Shown here in pieces: positions 26,353 through 37,582 of a stretch of 64,000 nucleotides of DNA. The position numbers and the translations under genes are program-made. The first letter of the stretch is position 1. Every line of letters starts with the position of its first letter. The stretch comes from Paragonimus westermani (taxonomy: Eukaryota > Platyhelminthes > Trematoda > Plagiorchiida > Troglotrematidae), in contig QNGE01000132.1 in NCBI GenBank assembly GCA_008508345.1, positions 62,001 through 126,000 of the forward strand. The letters are read 5' to 3'. The notes below the pieces were generated by a model, which saw only the letters and a program-made list of their open reading frames with translations, was not told where the DNA came from and did no database searches.

Positions 26353-26825
26353 TTCAAACAGACCATCACTCACATTTGATCGCAGCGTTCGCATTCAGAT
26401 AGACTTTCCAGCCAGCCTCTTTCGAAAACAAGCACTAGACTCGAGTTTCGCTCTCATTAGACCTGTGTTGGAAGTCCTAATCGCGGGGTCATCGATTGTA
26501 GTTAACAGATAGTAACTGTGTCTCCTCTCGAGAAGATCGGGCAACCTGATCATTGCTCACAATTGAAAGTGTTTCAGTGTTCAGATTTGATAATTCGGTC
26601 GTGCCTAATATGAGGTTAATATCGCACTGGTTAATACTGTTGCCTCATGATTGGAATGGCCAGAGTTCTATCCTGTTCGCGGCAAGGATATGCACTATTG
26701 ACAAGCTCTAATGAGAGCGAAACTCGAGTCTAGCGCTTCTTTTCGAAATAGGCTGGCTGGAAAGTCTAGCTGGGTGCGAACGCTGCGATCAAATATGAGT
26801 GACGGTCAACTTGAAAATAAACCAA
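26353..26825. repeat. Palindromic SINE-2 composite A
   Basis: The left end CACTCACATTTGATCGCAGC and the right end GCTGCGATCAAATATGAGTG are inverted copies. The match runs inward through cattcagatagactttccagc / gctggaaagtctagctggg and tttcgaaa to actcgagtttcgctctcatt / atgagagcgaaactcgagt. Between the arms, plus-strand sequence at about 26560-26700 carries the SINE head: ttgcctcatgattggaatgg, ccagagttc (damaged B box), ggcaaggatatgcacta and gagctctaatgag. The unit is a head-to-head inverted pair, or equally a foldback element with long terminal inverted repeats. Confidence 0.75.
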
Positions 26826-29800
26826 ATCCCCGGCTACTCATCAGTAATCAGCTATCGTCGATAAACCTCAAATTGTGGGTCGAAAATCGCGCAGTTGAAT
26901 ATACCGGCCAAACCTGTTTCCTCTGAAACATCATAGATCATTCCCACTCAACTCGTAAACTCACTGAACTGCCTGAGACGACTGACACCGACAATGGAAG
27001 GAAAAATTAACATAACACAATGTGAGTCCGCGTAAACTCACCAGTTACATCATGCAACATGAATCCGTAGTAGTAATCTGGGATGGGTCTGTGAGTGCAT
27101 CTGGACGTAATGGTAGACTAATCACAGACGAATGTGAACGGAGCTGTGGATCGTGGAAAGTGTTTCAGTTCGAGCAAAACATATGCAGCTCTGGTGTAAA
27201 CAGTTCATACACGTGGTACCAATCCGGCTGATCATTAGATGATTCTTCCCTAGGGTCTATAAGCCAATCCGCCACAAAAAATTAATTCCAATATTTTGTA
27301 CAGTCTTAAAAGATTGTGTAAACGTTTACCTGCTGACCCCTTCTTAAGGACTGATTGAATTGGTTTGGTACGACGGTTTTCATCGCAGCCAAATCCAATA
27401 ACCTGTTTTTCTTTCAGTCAGATCTGATGAAATGAATCTGAACTAATCATGACCGGGGGACGCAGGATATCATCAACCACCCCTTAATCTTGTGAACTGA
27501 TTGAACACGTCAAGCGTAGTTATGCACGCAGTAGCCTGGTGAACCCACTCTCTAAGACCGAGAAGTGCCTACAGCTGAGCATGTCATCTGCTTGTTAGTC
27601 AGGTTGAATGTAACTCATTTCGTATACCCAAACAGTGACTTTTCAATTTATGGTTCCAGGAGGTGTGGTAGTTTCTACTATTTCACCTGCGAACTAACTA
27701 AGCCAGAATGATCTGAATCATCCGTGTCCTGGACACACCGGAGAAAGCTGGAAGTACCGGCGAACGGATTCATCTGGGATCCAAACTTTAGCTAGCTGTT
27801 GCCCTTATTGGATAATTCCAAACAGTAAGAAAACCATTCAAGCAAGGACCGCTTTAAACGACCAGTTGTTAACCAAGCCACCAACCTGGAATCTCAAACT
27901 AGAAAGCCCTTTCGATTAGGAATTGTTATGAACGCTTTGTAGAATTCAGCAAGTAGGTCGCCTCTGGCGTTTTACCTAATTATGGTGTGAACATGGCCAA
28001 TTAAGAGTGATTGTTGTGTACAATACTTTTAGGAAAATGCAGAGTAAATCACAAAGGTGGTTATTAGTTTTAAATTATAGACCAGAAAATTAGGTATGCA
28101 TGTTTAAATGTGATTTTCACCACCCCACGAACATAATTGACTACATTGGAATTTTTACTTTAAATTGAAGGAATTGCATTCGCTTCATTAACCTTCATAA
28201 TGATTTAACTCTCTGATGGCGACTTGCATACCATTTAACTGGTTACGATAATGGAGTCTACAACTTCTCAGGAACGTCAACATTTCCATTAAGTACTGGA
28301 TGAGAAGATCAAAGGTTTACTATTTATGGTTTGCTTTAAGGTAATTCACGTTACGAATTTTACAGCAGTTCTATGTACAACACTACATGAATTGGACGCT
28401 TATGGCAGCGTGTTGCTCCAGCTTGCTGGCGCGATCTGTCCGTACATAAAACACCTCCGTAAATTCTTTGCCAAGTGGTGGGGTTTTCTGCTCCTAAGGT
28501 ACACGGCCAAGCTGACAGGAGCCCTTTCAGGTCTACACCGAGTTGCTCAGTTTCGTGTCGCAGATGAAGGTGCCAAACAAGTCATTCCGCAAAATTCGTT
28601 GTTGGATCAATGCACATCCAACTACTGAATAATGTGCTTCGCGGTTTTATCTTGTGGTCCAGAGAAGACCTGTGATAAAGGGTGACTTTTTTAACTGGGT
28701 CTTCTGGAGAAGCTGTTAGGACCTGGGCGTAAAGATTATTTCGGTGTGATTACTGAACAAATCAAAAGCGCTGCTTTAACTGAAACCTCACAGTCCCTCT
28801 TGTTACGTGGTTGATTCGCCTCTTTCTAGCGACGTAACATACCAACAAAAGGTTTGCTGCGGGTAAAATGAACAAAGGAGTAGATGGTATGTTGAATGGT
28901 TTATTAAACAATCGCTGCTTTAAACGGAATCCCCCAATACTTTAACTTGGTGTATCGCGTATTGGTCTATCTCGGATTTAATCTCGCAGACATGCGTTTT
29001 AGCCACAATGATTGTCCGTTGAGGTTACCTGTCCAAAATAACCTTCATTCATTCTTCACAAATTTTTACAACCCAACTGGTTGCTTCTATACAACTAGGC
29101 CTCATGAACCGGATCAAGTTGATGATGGCGCTTACTACCTACCGTTTCAATAACGTTTGGTGTATCGCTCCCAACGAACCCACATAAACGAGTTGTATTT
29201 GGTTTATTGTTCAAGTTCCTAATCAAGCTTGCATGTTACACCTCTCTTTCCATAGTTGTGCTCCCGTTCACTTCTGTTCGGACTGAGACAAGTGAGTCTG
29301 CATGATTAGTTAGACGAACTTTCGGTGGTCCACGCCTGCTTGCTGGCTTCAGTCAAAAAGTGCGGTCCATAATTTTACTGTACGGTCACTGGTTTTCTGA
29401 TGCCACAGTCAGTTCTTAGAAAACATGAGTGAATCATGTGGTAATCTTTAATTATGTGGGATCTACGTGGGGCGGCAGGGGGGGAATAAGTGTCAACGGT
29501 TACGGAAACGCAAAACTGTCAAGTTTTACTCAACAAAGTGAGGTTGTAACGTGAAACTCCGCTTTCCAGAAGACGTGAGTAGTGAAGAAACAAACTGTAT
29601 TTCGATAACTCCTCCTCTGAAACCAATGCCTTTGAACATTGCCTGAACAAAGAATCAAAATATACTCGGAACTCATCTGGTCTTTAAACTCGGCTTCCTA
29701 CTAATTAGGGCGGATTATTTGATGCATACAAGAGGAGGTGATAAAACGCGTGGCCAAAGTTCAGTTACTGCGGTTTGCAGTGTGTTGCACACCTGAACGA

Positions 29801-31064
29801 AATGTTCCCGTGTTTCGAATGGGGTGCGTCATAGTACGAGCATCATTAAACAGCTATTCGTTGTTCATTTAGAAACAAACGGAATATCTTCTAGTTATCC
29901 GCTTAAAAGTTGGTTTCGCAGGGTACAACAGAAGCTTAACAGAAGGGGTATTTGTCACAGTGGGCAACTGTTTGAACGAAAACTGCAATAAGAAGCCTCC
30001 TGGATTAGAAACAGGCTGCCTCATGTTTAGAACACTGCGGTTTTGCCATCGACAGTAAGGAAGTCGGTTTGGTACATAATTTGTTTGATGTGAACTATGG
30101 ACACGCAAGGTAAGCAGTCAGTTTCAACGTCAACAGCAAATGGGCTATATTGCAAGCTACTCTTTCGAAGGGATTATATTGAGTTCATGCCGGTTATTAG
30201 CAAATGATGATGATGATGAACATCAATCATAATTGAGTAAATTTCCGCATTCCGACTGTCGTGCAATCCCTGACTGTTGAGGATGATCTTGGTGTCAGCA
30301 ACTGCAGTTTTAGAATATTTACCTTCAAAATCAGGTACCATATTCAAACTTTGCCTATACCGCCAGTCATCAGTGTATCACATCGTTGCGAGGATAGGGG
30401 GTTAGAACTCTGGCTGCGCTTTCATGAGGTAACCGTGTTAACAACTGCGCAGTGCACGATGGAATAATCGTATAGAAATGCTCTTCACATCTTAGGTAAC
30501 CAGTACTTAGTGAACCTGTCAGCTAGGCATATGACCCACTTATTCATCACAGTCTAAGAAATTTAAACAAGCCGATGCCAACACATGGACAGAAGTCGGT
30601 CTCTGGTCTGTGGATTCCAAATCAACCAAAACAAACGTAGCAACTGCAGTTGAAACTTGACTGTCAACAGTAATAAGCTTGTCTGCTTGGACGATTCCGT
30701 GCCAACGTTTCCAAAGAGAAAACTTTTGTTGCGTTGTTCCCAATAGTGCAAGGAATTTAATTCTCAACTAAGTCCGTCAAAGAAACAGCGGCTTCTTCCA
30801 AAAATATGGTGAGGTTAGTAAGACCCCACTCATAACTATGTGTCTGGCATCCATTGTGTTTGGTTGACTCATTGCACACAGTGAACACGTTTGACAACAG
30901 CAGGCGCATTTCCCTTTGTTTCTCTTCCGTTTGGTTGGCGATATTGTCCATATTGCTTTGTTCCGTTGTATGTGACCGTTTTGTATGTGTGCGCGTTCAT
31001 GTGTGAAGCGGAGGTACCAGGATGTTGTGCAGGTAAGTCTTTCACGTTGTAACATTGATTTTAG
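26826..31064. other. Long stretch without a recognised gene
   Basis: About 4.2 kb. Frames at 28326-28628 (plus, 100 codons), 28947-29153 (plus), 29869-30108 (minus) and 30777-31136 (minus, overlapping the LINE end that follows) have no recognised motif. A short ATG microsatellite lies at 30204-30219. Confidence 0.35.
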
Positions 31065-31293
31065 ATGTTGGGAAGATTTGGCGTTGAACCGGACGGCCTG
31101 GAGGAATACGGTTCGGGCGGGCGTCCGAGCGTTCAACGAGCANGTCTTATTCCTTCGGGTTTACACTGGATATGTGGTGTGTTGGTGGAACTGCAATTGG
31201 TGCAGCGCAAGCCAGTTGCAGTGATGGCTAAGCGCAGGCGTCCTTTGGCTTCGGTCACTGTGACAGGCTAATCCGAATCGGATGCCGCCACCC
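31065..31293 (+). pseudogene. RTE-like LINE: C-terminus of RT polyprotein plus 3' tail copy 1
   Basis: From 31066 the frame reads CWEDLALNRTAWRNTVRAGV and then RAFNE before the ambiguous base at 31143. LAL.RTAWR..VR.GV..F is the familiar end of RTE-type RT polyproteins of flatworms and other invertebrates (family knowledge). The 3' tail follows: gtcttattccttcgggtt ... ctgtgacaggctaatccgaa tcggatgccgcca, ending next to a GT/TA microsatellite at 31294-31320. Only the last 25 or so codons of the protein are present, as expected for a 5'-truncated LINE. The base N lies exactly where the coding end meets the tail. Confidence 0.65.
31143..31143. other. Ambiguous base (N)
   Basis: The only non-ACGT base in the window. 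It sits at the first position of the repeat shared with 31618-31781, so it may mark a spot where reads from different LINE copies disagreed or a scaffold join. Confidence 0.8.
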
Positions 31294-31320
31294 GTGTGTG
31301 TATATATATATGTGTCTGTG
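31294..31320. repeat. GT/TA microsatellite
   Basis: gtgtgtgtatatatatatgt lies directly after the first RTE-like 3' tail. Simple repeats at the 3' end are typical of RTE-type LINEs. Confidence 0.6.
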
Positions 31321-31617
31321 TTTATCTGCAATCTTCTATCCATTTTTTTCCTTCAGTTTTGCTGGTGTACTGTATAATGAATGACCTACCTGGCTTCTCG
31401 TAGTCCAATATGGAGTCCGTTTTCCAAGTTTATCTTCTCTGGGACGCACTGATATGCACTCCTATACTGCAATGCTTCTTGTATTACACATCACAAGTCT
31501 TTCTTCTTAGTTTAGATCTCGTCATTGCAGTCTCTCTCCGTTTAGTTTCCCAGAGCTAACAGTTTCCTTTCCTTATTAGCCAATCAACTGGCTAACCATC
31601 ATTGGCCAGCTGGACAC
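31321..31617. other. Spacer between two LINE tails
   Basis: Pyrimidine-rich sequence with no frame or known motif. Because it lies between two copies of the same 3' tail it is probably part of the LINE 3' untranslated region or a nested insertion. Confidence 0.4.
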
Positions 31618-31790
31618 CTCCCGGTCTTATTCCTTTGGGTTCCCACTGGACTTGTGGTGTGTGGGTGGAACCGCAAGTGGTGCCGTGCAAGCCAGTTGCG
31701 ATGATGGTTAATCGCAGGTGTTCTTTGTTTGTTCTTTCGGTCACTGTGACAGGCTAATCCGAATCGGATGCCGCCAATCATGTATGTGTA
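31618..31790 (+). repeat. RTE-like LINE 3' tail copy 2
   Basis: ccggtcttattcctttgggt through ctgtgacaggctaatccgaa and tcggatgccgcca repeats 31143-31290 in the same orientation. It differs mainly by a 9-base insertion (ttgtttgtt) near 31725. On the minus strand both copies also keep one frame open (GLACHSDR...RTPA), but this is most simply a by-product of similarity. Confidence 0.8.
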
Positions 31791-31934
31791 GGCCTACTGT
31801 CTCCCTAACTAGGCGAACTACAGTTGGCGTTTGCGGCAAATCATCTGCATGTCCAGTAACAACAGCTGCGTACTTAACGGTTCTCAACCAACACCAGTCA
31901 TTGCTGTTCAAAATGACAGCTGGATTTCCTTCCA

Positions 31935-32396
31935 ATGGATAGTTTAAGCGCACATAACTATGCAGACGACATGGTATCTGACAACTTTCAATCTGCAGTG
32001 CTAACATTGGGCAATGTTTTGCGCTCCGTTAACTGCTTCTGCGTGCAGGTTTCAGTTTCAAATTGGAAAGCGCTTTTGCCGCACTACAGTACTAATCGAA
32101 ACTCTGTGTTTGAGAATGTGGCCATATAGGTCATATATTTGCTCTCACACTCAGTATACTGCCCCGGTAAAAATAGTTGTACATTAGAGGATTGCACGTC
32201 CAAGGATCGAGCACAGTTCGTCAGAAAACATCAATTGCGTATACACAGTCATCCATCTTGCGTTGCTAGTGGGGGTGCAGTTGGTAAGCAACAATTCGGC
32301 TTGCAAATTGATTTTTGGTATTGTCAGACATGTTTTTTCGCTCAGTCTACATTGTGTATCAGGTTAAGTGGTTATCACATGCACTACCATTACTAA
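31935..32396 (+). pseudogene. Possible LINE RT fragment with a YADD box
   Basis: The frame from 31935 reads SLSAHNYADDMVSDNFQSAV followed by LTLGNVLRSVNC and a C-terminal part with a Lys-Ala-Leu-Leu block. YADD followed by a hydrophobic segment and then an S..L....G...S..K pattern is what is found at RT motif C of RTE-like and R2-like LINEs. The flanking motifs are too worn to confirm. A further open frame, 32139-32396, includes C...C...H...H spacing (CTSKDRAQFVRKHQLRIH). The position just after RTE-like tails supports a retroelement origin. The YADD could still be chance. Confidence 0.35.
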
Positions 32397-35300
32397 CATA
32401 CCTAACAGCCTTGATAAAGCAGGGTCTAACATACAGAAGTTGAGGAATGTTGCCAGGAGGTTAGGTGTTTTACATCAGGTTACACCTGAGCTGGAGGTAT
32501 TTTGTGTCACAACGTCAATGGGTGATAATAATGGCAAGTGATCGCGACAAGTAGAGTGTGTGTTACTGTTGTACGTCTGTGTTGTCTGCTAATTGAGTAT
32601 GACTAATAGACGGAGGACGGTACTGTTAATCATTGATGAGGGATGCATCTCCTAATGAAGCAGGCAAAGTGAATCACGTGATGCCGTTCAATTCATGTTC
32701 AGGGATATCAGCATCTTGGAGATTGCGAATCGAACGTCACCAGTCTTGAAGTTAAGCTGGAGTGTTTCAGCCCACATGTTGTGGGACAGCTTCAGTGTCG
32801 GGTGAATGGCTATGCATCATTGCAATTAGCCAGTCGGCTTGTAGATGAGTGGCCGCGTGCCTGTGGGTTTTCAGCTACGTCTTGACCTAGCTCCTCTTCC
32901 GCCCTTTGACGCCTCTATAACATGATTCGTTACAACCCAACGACTGTCCTATATGGTTCCGGTGCCCGCCTCGGTGTGCCATGATTGCCTTATATAGTAA
33001 CTGTTTGCTGTATGCACATAGAATATGCCTAGTCTAGTTTGCGACTCCTTCTTAGTACACGTTGGCTCTCAATTCTTCTCGTTCTTAGGTTGGGAATCAT
33101 GCCATTCGATCGAGTGTGTAACGGTGGCAAGGACGATCTGATAATCGATCATTTAGATGTCACTATACGTCTGTTTTGGGTCTAGACACACAGACCTAAC
33201 TAGAACGTATGTCTCATGCATGACCTTGCCTTCGTTTCTGAATTTGCTCTTGTTTTCGTTGTATCTGCACTGTAATTAAACACTCACCGCAACCGCTGGC
33301 CTGATGGTGAGTATCTTACCAATACCTTTTGCGGTGATCCAACTCCAGAAAGAACTCAAGTTGTGTTGTGTCCTGCTGAGCATGTACCCACAAACAGTGC
33401 CTACGTGTGTCTGTGCTGTGCGCACGTATGCTTGATTTACCATTCATGGCACACCATTGTGTCATAAACGATCATCTGTCTACTTCCGACTAGACCAAGC
33501 CAAATGAGTTCCTTAATGGCTACATTCCTCCTTAGCTTATCTGTGCTTGCGTGTTCACCATCTCCGTACAGTTGTATTTGCTTACTGTTGTTGACGGTTT
33601 CTATCATACGTTCGCTTTTCTCTCACAAAATACACACTGTTGGTTATGTGTACCTGACTTCTAGCTTACAGAAAAAACAAGCAACATCTAGAATACTTGG
33701 GCACTCTTAAGGGGGAACCAGCGTCAAGATCAGAAGACTAGGTGAAACGACATGCAAATATAGCTTAGTCAACTGGTAACTGATTGGTTGTTGTCCGTCG
33801 CATTTTTTTGTTCCATCTAATGCTATTTTTAGGATTCTGAGATCGCATTCATGGTGAACAAGTCACACAAACGGAACTGAATGCAAACGTTCGTAAGTGA
33901 TGAAATGCTTATCATTCCCTGTGTTCGCAGTCGACTTTCATACCATCAACGTTCTCAGCCCTGGAGTCAAGTGACACCTGGTGTTCGAATCAAAATTTGA
34001 AATCTAGGGAAAAACAATCAGGTTGATCAGTTAATCTGTTGAGTCCTAGTGGATTAAGTTATTGTAGCAAGTTTGCTGGTTCAGTGGTTGTACAATTATA
34101 ATATCTCTGGATTGCCGTTGTCTCTGTTTCTTCTCATTCAGTTTCTACTGTTATCTTAGACTTCAAGAATAAATACACAACCATACTGATGTCTTCCTAA
34201 GTTTGCTTCGCTCGGACTGATGTCAGTACTAGCAGCACACAAAGAGACATATGAAGGTGCGCACAATACACTGCATCCTCAGTAACTGTCACTGTGAACA
34301 TGAACGTTGTCGATATGCGTTGGTCTGATGTGAACTATCCTGAACGGCTGTAACAGAGTTGCTGGGATGATACCCCGACCGACATTCGTGTATAAGTCTT
34401 CGATCAAGTTCATCAAGTTTATTTGTATTGAGTGGTTTCACTTACTAACTAGAGTATGTGGATACTGATCACATGCTCAGTGTATATCTCAAGGTTGGAA
34501 ACAAACACACAGCCGACTGCCTGAAGGAAGTACCTGAAGGGTACTAGTGGATAATTATTTGAAAAAAATCGTGGGTAAATAAGAAAATAATGAAGCATCA
34601 AAATTGACAAGCAACAGTAAAGCGAGGGAAACATTTCGGCAAATGCGATACGAGGGTGACCATTAAACCGACACACTGGCGCTGGCGTTTCAACGTACGT
34701 ATTCAGCTGCTGAACTTCGCATTCTGCTAAGCATTAACGGTTGGTAGGCTTTCCATAGAGGTGATGCATATTCAAAAGTTCAACTGGTTTTCCTGATGAT
34801 ATACCAGTTCAAAAGAAGTTTCGCTGAGTTCTACGCAGGCGGGATAAATTGATGCACATATCGGAGTGTAACTGGGCCTAGATCAAAGTGTTTAGTAGCC
34901 GCCGCACCAAACAACGACCTGCTGGCTGAAGAACCCGACATCACTGAGTTCACAACACATCCTAAATACCTGTCACCTAATTGGTGCACCTAAGCCACTA
35001 GGTAGTTGATATCTGAAACAAATAACGTTCGTTAATGTAATGCTAGCCAGAGAGCACCGGCAGATTTTGTGCACGCAGTGGACGTTGTTGTAATCAGTCT
35101 CTTGGCCAGGGAGTGTTTGTTCCATTTGCGCAAAACATATCGAAACCATCTGACTGGTTTGTTCACGTGATTCTGCTGCATACAGTCCATACATAGGTTG
35201 CTAGCTTGGCGTCAGCACCTATTAAGAGTGAATTGAAATGTTAACACATCGCTCTGTATATGTTACATTTATTTCAAACAAATCGATAAAGGGGGCTGAA

Positions 35301-35963
35301 TGGTTTAATATGTGTCTTTAATGTCTTACCTAGAACACAAGTATTTTAGTGTTCAAGTTGATGAAGTCAGCTTGTGGGCATATGCTGAAGCAAAATGCAT
35401 GGTTTGTAGGCAACAATTTTGATGAATGCTGAGGTTTTGTTGCCAGCATTGTGAGAAAAATTGTTAACATCATTCCTTTATTGACTGTGAACCTAGTCAT
35501 GTTTTGGCAACTGGTTTAATGTTACTCATTCTGTGTTGAATGGGCAACTCAAACAGCAAGACTGTTTGTAGTGGACTCGGTGTAAGTTTATTGGCGAGTC
35601 CACAGTGAGCGGTAGATTGTTGATGAGTCGAAATCAGCAATAAGGGATTTAAAGCTAAACATTCTGATATGTCACTGGAAAGGTGACTCGTGTAAACCTG
35701 TACATGAACCAATCTTGGCTTCAATAACACCGCCTTTGCATACCTTCCACAACCTGTTATTACTGGAAGGTTTTTTAGAATACTGCATGATTCAACCTGT
35801 TAAAGATGTTAGTAAACTCCTAAGATATCACGTCCACATCAGGCGTTAGACCGGTTACTCTGTTCTGGTGAACAATAGCAGTGTATCTGAAATTCAGTTT
35901 GCTTGTTCGTAATCAGTCTCAAATAACTTTTCAGGTAATCACCTATCAAAACTCTCAACTCAG
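32397..35963. other. Long stretch without a recognised gene
   Basis: About 3.5 kb. One plus-strand frame at 33504-33710 starts with an ATG and a hydrophobic signal-like segment (MATFLLSLSVLACS) but has no other support. No repeats were recognised by eye. Confidence 0.35.
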
Positions 35964-36186
35964 TTGAAGAGGGACAGAAGACAAAGCCGGAGCAAGGTTC
36001 CTGTTTGGACAGTTTATCGATACTTTTTCGACTTCTGTTCACGACCGACTTTGTTTGGTAATAATACCGCTGATAGGCAGAGGCTAGAAGAAATACAGAA
36101 AGCAAGTGAGCAGCAAGCTGCGGATGTAGCTGCACTGAACCCGACATTATGGCGGAACGGCAGAAAAGGGGGGATGGGTCAGATGT
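35964..36186 (+). CDS. Candidate exon, unassigned
   Basis: A 223-nt open segment bounded by a possible acceptor (ctctcaactcag) and a consensus-like donor (GTGAGT at 36187). The product has a basic start (KRDRRQSRSK), then VWTVYRYFFDFCSRPTLF and the charged, helix-like RQRLEEIQKASEQQAADVAA. It looks protein-like, but I do not recognise the family. A 129-codon frame on the opposite strand (35839-36228) overlaps it; only one can be real, and the plus-strand composition is the more convincing. Confidence 0.28.
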
Positions 36187-36330
36187 GTGAGTAAATAAAG
36201 GTAGCACAGGGATTTCCCTAGCCGACATTTAATTGGGCTTAGAAGCTGTGTTTCACAGTTGCTCTTTCATTGGGTAGGTCACTTACTAATGGGAGTTAGC
36301 GGTGCACCTTCGGGATCAGAGACCATGTTT

Positions 36331-36777
36331 TAAGAGGGAGGGATTTCGAACATATACGCAGCAACTGGGAATCGAAATATACTGGGGACAAAATATTTCT
36401 CGCGGACAAGTGAACTTACTGAACCCCACAACGGAACAGCCAGAAATAATTCGTCACTGAGACTACGACGCTGGCCACATTGGCTAGCTGAACTTCGGTT
36501 TACGCAAGCAGGAAATGCTTTTTATGTCTGTTCATTTATTGTTGAGCTCCTCGAGTTCGAACGGACTGAGACGTTGAAATATGTTTACAGTCCAGTAATC
36601 TCAGTAGACAATTACTCACCCAAACTTGAAGCGGCAGACGAAGTCTGGAAGCTTCTCAGGCAACCACAGAAGAACAATCAGCAGGTCAGCGACTTGGAAA
36701 AGTTCGAACGTTCAGTTGTGAGAAGAAGGTATCGTAATGCGGTCATGGGAACGCAGCTGACAGGGTTTCGGGCTTGA
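36331..36777 (+). pseudogene. Probable Tc1/IS630-type DDE transposase C-terminus
   Basis: One frame is open for about 148 codons from just after a TAA near 36330 to the TGA at 36775, with no ATG, GTG or TTG before 36574, as expected of an internal fragment. Near its end it reads VELLEFERTETLKYVY then NYSPKLEAADEVWKLLRQ. In Tc1/mariner and IS630 transposases the last catalytic residue lies in (P)YSP.LNP.E.VW..LK, preceded by a short helix ending in a L.Y/V.LP strand. Here LNP has become LEA and the acidic position reads DE. The rest (QVSDLEKFERSVVRRRY) would be the C-terminal helix. The N-terminal half and a DNA-binding domain were not found. A chance match is possible. Confidence 0.4.
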
Positions 36778-36956
36778 ATGGCTTCTGCATGAATGGAGAG
36801 ATCCAAATGAGGTAATTCCAAGAACGGTACTTTATACATGATTGATCAGGTCACCGAGGCGAACCAAGCATATGGTAGTGAATTAGTAAAGCGACTTAAT
36901 ACATCATAATACTCGAGGTTAAATATTTTGGTTAGGCCTAGAAATTGTAGTTTCTA

Positions 36957-37220
36957 GTTGAGCACCACTCACATTTGTTCGCAGCCTCCGCATTCAGAAA
37001 AACTTCCCAGCCGGCCTCTTTCGAAAAGAAGCACTAGACTCGGTTGCCTCATAAATGTGTGGCGGGAGTTCAAATCCCGGCCGTTGCAAGGATATGCACT
37101 ACTGACGAGCTCTATTGAGAGCAAAAGTCGAGTCTATTGCATTTTTCGAAATAGGCCGGCTGGAAAGTCTATCTGACTGCGAACGTTGCGATCGAATATG
37201 AGTGATGGGCAACTTGAAAA
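36957..37220. repeat. Palindromic SINE-2 composite B
   Basis: The most compact palindrome. Left arm gttgagcaccactcacattt through tttcgaaaagaagcactaga (to about 37040) is joined directly to a plus-strand SINE-2: gttgcctcat, an intact B box in ggagttcaaatcccggcc, gcaaggatatgcactactga, gagctctattgagagc, then the tail tttcgaaataggccggctgg ... gcgatcgaatatgagtgatg. The outer ends are inverted copies of one another and match composite A. Confidence 0.8.
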
Positions 37221-37324
37221 TAAAACAACTTCCCGACTACTCGTCAGTAATCTAGAAATTGTACCCGAACTGAAATCTCCCAGTTAAGTGATAAGCAGAA
37301 GACGTGAGCCTGTTTGCAGTGAGA

Positions 37325-37582
37325 AGCTATTATTCATAAGCCAAAAACACGCATTTGCTGATGCACATCAGTGTTAAGGAAATCACAGCTTGTATTTGGC
37401 TGATCAGGAGAGCATGGAAAATTTCACAAGCTGTAACCTGATTGGTGAAATACAGAACAAAGTACGACAGAAATTGTAGCATTAAAGCTGCTAGTCCAAT
37501 CGTGATGTGATATCTTACTGGGCCCCTGTTAGATATTCTGTTGATTTGTATGGGCGGTGATTCCAATAGATTTTCACCACAT
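37325..37582 (-). repeat. Dispersed repeat R, copy 3 (minus strand)
   Basis: Read on the minus strand it begins ggtgaaaatctattggaatc and follows copies 1 and 2 through the ta.ttcaccaa, ac.gcttgt and gtgatttccttaacac blocks, ending at a TAA. The frame is open for about 80 codons (ENLLESPPIQINRISNRG, then AVISLTLMCIS). The same frame is open in copy 2 with a related, strongly hydrophobic product. Confidence 0.6.

Noticed and set aside
30540..31136. Overlapping minus-strand frames of 60-120 codons as genes
   Set aside because: They overlap each other in different frames and lie opposite the RTE-like coding end; none has a motif.
31161..31781. Conserved minus-strand protein shared by the two LINE tails (GLACHSDR..RTPA)
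   Set aside because: The two tails are similar DNA copies, so the shared open frame is expected without selection; the plus-strand LINE context explains them.
33504..33710. Secreted small protein with signal peptide
   Set aside because: One hydrophobic N-terminal stretch after an ATG is not enough; there is no cleavage context, conservation or expression evidence.
35839..36228. 129-codon frame on the minus strand as a gene
   Set aside because: It lies opposite a more protein-like plus-strand segment with splice-like ends, and its product has no recognised motif or organised composition.
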